This document shows positions 59,560-64,000 of a stretch of 64,000 nt of DNA, in pieces. Made by a program: the position numbers and the translations under genes. The stretch is from Verticillium longisporum (Eukaryota; Ascomycota; Sordariomycetes; Glomerellales; Plectosphaerellaceae): NCBI GenBank assembly GCA_019188255.1, contig JAETXT010000002.1, positions 3,782,001 to 3,846,000 on the forward strand, read 5' to 3'. Under the pieces are notes generated by a model, which was not told where the DNA came from, did not search any database, and saw only the letters and a program-made list of their open reading frames with translations. The first letter of the stretch is position 1, and each line of letters starts with the position of its first letter.

Positions 59560-59672
59560 GAACCGCCGGTGGTCCGCTGGTGCTCCCCTGTTGCTTGGTT
59601 TTTTCTTTTGCTTTTTTTTTTTTTGTTATTCTTCCTCAGGAGTAGGGCCGGGGGCCAGACCACCCCTGAATA

Positions 59673-62600
59673 CTAATTGGGTTGCTGTTGATCCGCTGCT
59701 GCTCTTCCTTGTGATTGTTCATATGTCTTGACGAGGTCGTCTGCCACGTTTCGCCGCGGTTCCCACGAATTCTCGCTTTCTGGGTATCCTTCCTACTTGA
59801 TGAGGTACTGCCGATTGCGTGGTGGTCCCCTGTGGTTAACTATTCTCTCGACTGCGTATACGTCTTCTGTTCCCATGGCTGGTAGTATCTTGTTGACCCG
59901 TGGCTGAGGTAGTGGTTGGTTTTCTCTGCCTTTCCAATTTTCTAAGCACGATACGTGGAATACGTTATGTACTTTGTAGCTGGGGGTAGCTGTAGCCTAT
60001 ATGCTAGACCATGGCTACCTATCTTCTCAGTAATTCTAAATGGTCCGAGGTATTTATCGGATAGCTTCTTGCTGGGTCTCTGCTGTTTAATCGTTCTCGT
60101 GGAGAGGAGAACTAGGTCTCCTACCTCGTATTCTTTCCGAATTCTTCCTCGGTTGTAATAGCGGGCCTGGTGTCTGCTGCTAGTCTCCAAGAGTCCACGG
60201 ATTGTCTTTCTCTTGGTCATCCACTGGGCTGCTTGCAGTTCTGCTGTCTCTGAGTTCCCTTGTCGTCGCGTGGCTCGGCCTAGGTCCCCCGGTCCGGCCG
60301 GGTTGTATCCCATTAGTGCTTCTGCTGGTGATTGCTGGATTGTTGTGTGGAATGATGTGTTATATACGAATTCCGCCATAGGGAGTAGGGAAATCCAGTC
60401 CGTTTGTTCGTAGTTGCAGAACACTCTGAGGTAGTGTTCCAGGTTCTGATTCTGTCGTTCTGTCTGGCCGTCGGTCTGTGGGTGGAAGGCTGTTGAGAGT
60501 CGTCTCTTTGTTCCCATCATCTTGCACAAAGTCGTCCAAAACTTGCTGGTGAACAGTGACCCTCTATCCGAGACCATGCCTTTTGGGAGGCCATATCTCT
60601 TGAACACGTGGTCCCATAGCGTGGTTGCTAGACCGGCTGCTGTGAGTCCACTGCTGGTTGGTACGTATGTGGCATGCTTTGTGAAGCGGTCCACGATAAC
60701 TAGTATAGCGTCTTGTTTGCCGACCTTAGGGAGTCCTGTAATGAAGTCCATGGATATTTCCTCAAAGGGACCGTTGGGTGGCGGTAGGCTGCCTAATTGG
60801 CCGTACGGCTTGTGGTGTCGGGGTTTTGTTGTCTGACACATTGGGCATGTGGGGACATATTCCTTAACATCTTTGGTTAAGTTGTTCCAGAAGTATGTAT
60901 TTTTAAGCCGGGCAATAGTCTTCCTGACTCCTTGGTGCCCCGCTGTTGGGCTATCGTGGGCTTGCTGTAGGATTTCGTTTCTGAGGGCCTTGTCCTGTGG
61001 AATAAAGATCTTATTCTTAAAGGTTAGTAGGCCACTTGCTTCTGTTTGCCAGTCGGGCAGCCTTTGCTCCTTTCTTGCCCCACAGAAGGTGTCATTTCCC
61101 TGGGCTTCTAGGATAGCTTCTTCAATGGGTCTGTTGTCTGGCTGCTGGTCTGTCGCGGTGATAGCCCCGACGATATTAAGGAATCGTTTTGTCCACGACG
61201 GTAGGTGATGTGCCCTCGCCTGCTCCTGTTCTCCCTGACTTGGCTTGTGGTCGGGCCTCCTAGAGAGGCCATCCGCCGGGTTCCTGTTGCCTGCCCGGTA
61301 TTCGATGGTGAAGTCGAACTCTGATAGCGCTTGTAACCATCTTCCCTGTCGTCCTGAGATCTTCGGTTTTTCTATGAGATATTTGTGGTTAAGGTGGTCG
61401 GTTAGGACCTCAACTGTTGATCCACTGTAGGCAAGGTATTGTCTCCATATCTTGAAAGACTCCACGATCGCCATCATTTCTGCTTCTGGCGTATCGTATC
61501 GTAGCTCTGCACCTTTAAGCTTTTTGAAAAGTACGCAACCGGTTTCCAGCAGCCGTTCTCCAGTTGAGACAGGACTGCTCCAATTGCGAAGTTTGATGCA
61601 TCGGGCTCAATTCTCGTTTTTAATCTGTTATCGAAGTGCCGGAGGATAGGAGCCCTCGTGAACATGAACTTCAGTTTTTGGAAGGCTGCTAGGTCAGTGG
61701 TATTCAGCTGGAAGTCTGCTGCTGGTTGTTCGGCGTTCTTGCTAGTTAGGGGGCCGCGATTTTCGAGTAGTTCTTGATGAAACGCCTATAAAAGCCCGTA
61801 AACCCAAGGAATCCTTGGAGGTCTTTTAGGGATCGGGGGTCGGCCAGTCCCTCACTGCGGCAATTCGTTCTTCCGCAACGTATACGCCTGTAGGGGAGAT
61901 CATGAACCCTAGAAACTCTACCGTTGTCGTGCTAAAGTCGCATTTTTCTGGATTTACGTAGAGGTTCCATTCTCGAAGTCTTCTAAGTACCGCTCTGGTG
62001 TTCCGCTGGTGTTCTTCTGGTGTTGTTGAGTATATCAAGATATCGTCCATATAAACGACGCATATTGTGTCCACGAGGCCGGCTAGTGCCTTGTTGATGT
62101 ATGCCTGGAAGGTGGCTGGTGCGTTCGCGAGGCCGAATGGCATAACAAGGTATTCGAAGTGGCCGTATTTTGTTCTAAATGCCGTTTTCCACTCGTCCCC
62201 TGTTTTGATGCGTAGTCGGTGATAAGCATCTTTCAGGTCCAGTTTCGTGAATAACCTGGCTGTTGCCAACCGGTCGAGTAGCTCGTGGATAAGCGGGAGG
62301 GCGGTGCGGTCTTTCTTCGTGATCTTATTGAGTCCCCTATAGTCGACGCACATCCTGAGCTTGCCACCCTTCTTTGGGACAAACAGTACGGGGGCACCAG
62401 CAGGGCTAGTGGAGTGTCTGATCCATCCCTTTTTTAACGAGTCGTTTACGTATTCCCTCAGTGTTTCCAATTCCTTTTCTGCTAGGGCGTAGATGGGTCC
62501 GAAGGGTGGTTTCTTTCCGTCCTCGAGTTCTATCGAATGATCCCATTGGTGATGCTGCGGCAGGGTTGCTGCTTGTTCAACATCGAATACGTCCCTGAAC

Positions 62601-63160
62601 TCGTGGTATTTCGCTGGGACTATGGCGGGTGGCTCGTTTCTCTTGTTGTGCTCCTGCGGGGTGCCGTGGGGGAGCCCATACATTCTGTGGTATGATTGAG
62701 GCTACCGTTAGGGATTGGTGGATTGCGCTCCTGATTTGTTTTCTTGTCGATATGATTCTGATGTCTTGTTTCCTGATGGGGTATCTCCAGTGGCCCCGCA
62801 ACCAGTCGTTTATCGGCTGTACCTGGGCCAGCCAGGGTCTTCCTAAGATGACGTCGTACCCGTTCGCAATATTGTCTGCTACCGTGTACTCTGTTGTCAT
62901 CATGCGCTTTGTCCCGGGGTCATCCGTTACTCGGCTGGTGATCCTTTTTCGCCGTAGGTGCTTGTCTCCCTGTTTCGGAATGCCCCACCTAGCTTGCCCT
63001 GCTTTTCCCCCAGCTGTTCTCCGGCTTCCCTTAGGAGGTCGCTGCTGATGACGTTGACATCGGCTCCTCCGTCTAGCATTGCCTCTCCCTTAACCCAACT
63101 ATTGCCAATACGTAGTTCAATAGTTGCTTCGTACCGTTTTGGTCTCGGGAGCGGCGGTTC
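59673..63160 (-). pseudogene. pol: Retrotransposon pol: protease, RT, RNase H, integrase, chromodomain (frames broken)
   Basis: Domains in order: protease with LDGGADVNVIS (Asp codon 63071-63073) and DVILGRPWL (about 62855); RT with KLRMCVDYRGLNKIT and YMDD at 62042-62053; RNase H starting near RIEPDASNFAIGAVLSQLE and continuing to TDHLNHKYL; integrase with HH..CPMC zinc finger, MDFITG (Asp codon 60746-60748), VSDRGSLFTS and the TDGQTERQNQ Glu region; then HNVFHVSCLENW and a chromodomain (VYAVERIVNHRG .. EGYPESENSWEP). Breaks: 62977-62978 (C2), about 62640-62690 (+1), 61835-61839 (C5), 61749-61753 (C5), 61521-61525 (A5) and 59982-59986 (C5), runs given on the coding strand. A TAG at 59793-59795 replaces the conserved chromodomain Trp. 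Catalytic residues otherwise look intact, so this may be a young copy with sequence errors. Confidence 0.9.
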
Positions 63161-63163
63161 TTC

Positions 63164-64000
63164 CTATTGGGGGTCTCCTGTTGTTCTTCCCCCAAGCGGT
63201 TCGCGGTTTGCCGCCGAGTGCCACTTACACGACTTATGCGTGTGGCCTTGTTTTCCGCAACTTGTACACGACGCCTCTGGGCAGCTGCTAGCGTAGTGTC
63301 CATGCTTGTTGCAATTGTAGCACCTGACGTCGTCTAGGGCCTCGGGCCTTCTTCTGTCTGTCTGCCGCTGTTCTGTTGTTGGCCCGTGAGGTGTGGTGGA
63401 TTGGTTCGGCCAGCTACCTGGTTTTCGGTCGTCTCTTCCTTGCGGTTGCTCGTCGGCTGTTCTTCCGTGGGTCTTGTTTTGGGTCTGTCGCGGGTTGTCT
63501 CGGCTTCTCTCCTCATTATCCCAGCGTTGTTTCAGGCTTCTCTTAGTCCGCAGTAGGGTCTCTGCCCTCTTAGCTGCTCCATTTAGCTCTGTTCTTGTGC
63601 GGGGAATTCCCTGGGCCATGATCTGTTGCACAAGATCTGGGTCAAGTTTCGCAAGCAAAAGCGTTACCCTGTAGATCTGCGGCAGGGGTTCGGGTAGCTC
63701 CGCTTCCAGGCTATCGTAGGCGTCCACAAAGTCTTGGTATTTCTGACCAGGGGCTTGAAACCGCTGATCCCGCCCATGTAGTTTGATGATTGTCTGGAGC
63801 ACTCGGGTATCATCGTCGTCCACGTCGCCCTTTAGCCAGGCCCCCATTGCTCTCCAGGTGACTTCGTGGATGGACCCGTATTCTGTCTGTACATGCGATG
63901 TCCATCTCCGCTGCAAGGCATCAGTGAGGCAGTTGCTCGCGTATGCGACTTTGTCGATATCTCTGCGGAAACTCTTCTCGTCGAGCTGGAATCGCACGTC
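63164..64000 (-). CDS. gag: Retrotransposon gag (capsid/nucleocapsid), N terminus outside the window
   Basis: The frame is open to the right edge and stops at TAG 63164-63166. The visible part has a capsid-like helical region (..VTWRAMGAWLKGD.., ..YQDFVDAYDSLEAELPEP.., ..RVTLLLAKLDPDLVQQIMAQ..), a basic Arg/Gln-rich stretch, and two CX2CX4HX4C zinc knuckles (CYNCNKHGHYASSC and CTSCGKQGHTHKSC). After the TAG the same frame continues without interruption into protease sequence (EEPPLPRPKRYEATIELRIG), so gag and pol are separated only by this stop. Nothing upstream of 64000 can be judged. Confidence 0.9.
   Translation of the reverse strand, partial: DVRFQLDEKSFRRDIDKVAYASNCLTDALQRRWTSHVQTEYGSIHEVTWRAMGAWLKGDVDDDDTRVLQTIIKLHGRDQRFQAPGQKYQDFVDAYDSLEAELPEPLPQIYRVTLLLAKLDPDLVQQIMAQGIPRTRTELNGAAKRAETLLRTKRSLKQRWDNEERSRDNPRQTQNKTHGRTADEQPQGRDDRKPGSWPNQSTTPHGPTTEQRQTDRRRPEALDDVRCYNCNKHGHYASSCPEASCTSCGKQGHTHKSCKWHSAANREPLGGRTTGDPQ

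Larger units (their letters stand above)
57600..64000 (-). mobile_element. Ty3/Gypsy chromovirus-type LTR retrotransposon, 5' end beyond the window
   Basis: Reading on the minus strand from the right edge: gag with two zinc knuckles, protease, reverse transcriptase, RNase H, integrase, chromodomain, then a 1.9-kb segment with an opposite-strand gene, a polypurine tract and the 3' LTR. RT before integrase and the C-terminal chromodomain place it among the chromoviruses of the Ty3/Gypsy group. The 5' LTR, primer-binding site and start of gag lie right of 64000, so age by LTR comparison and the target-site duplication cannot be read. Many frame breaks are present, mostly single-base losses in C or A runs. 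Two in-frame TAG codons sit in a CpA-to-TpA context. Confidence 0.92.

Overview
The window is nuclear DNA of a filamentous ascomycete. Short 47-160 nt introns with GTRAGT-type donors and CTAAC-like branch sites, GC-rich coding regions, a dispersed 5S rRNA gene, GGTA/TACC microsatellites and a chromodomain-bearing Ty3/Gypsy element point to Sordariomycetes, probably Hypocreales. I cannot name the species from sequence alone.

Layout. From 1 to 19.8 kb lie ten housekeeping genes on strictly alternating strands: TFIIA large subunit (-, cut by the window edge), mitochondrial threonyl-tRNA synthetase (+), a small INO4-like bHLH factor (-), a Maf-type nucleotide pyrophosphatase (+), a GH47 alpha-mannosidase (-), UTP11 of the SSU processome (+), a fungal 'acetylserotonin methyltransferase-like' protein (-), saccharopine dehydrogenase LYS1 (+), the CX9C protein CMC1 (-) and a large fibronectin-III/coiled-coil membrane protein (+). 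From 19.8 to 43.5 kb only two genes are supported: a processive type-2 glycosyltransferase of the ZtGT2/FgGT2 kind at 30.1-31.7 kb and a 5S rRNA at 41.2 kb. An uncharacterised protein (-), GWT1 of the GPI-anchor pathway (+) and a KIN4-type protein kinase (+) follow up to 56.8 kb. From 57.6 kb to the right edge there is a minus-strand Ty3/Gypsy chromovirus: 3' LTR, polypurine tract, chromodomain, integrase, RNase H, RT, protease and gag. Its 5' end lies outside the window.

Two things stand out. First, between the pol gene and the 3' LTR the element carries an opposite-strand, intron-rich gene for a Cys-rich/coiled-coil protein. It runs convergent with pol and is the best candidate here for an undescribed system. 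Second, many reading frames, in conserved host genes as well as in the transposon, are broken by one-base changes, most of them losses in short homopolymers (LYS1, FN3 protein twice, ASMT-like protein, KIN4, and pol at least six times). Because LYS1 and other conserved genes are hit in the same way as the transposon, residual assembly error is the likeliest explanation; real decay is still possible for the transposon.

The genes do not form one pathway. They are a typical mixed fungal neighbourhood. Cell-surface and secretory functions recur (GH47, GT2, GWT1), but I see no evidence of a cluster.
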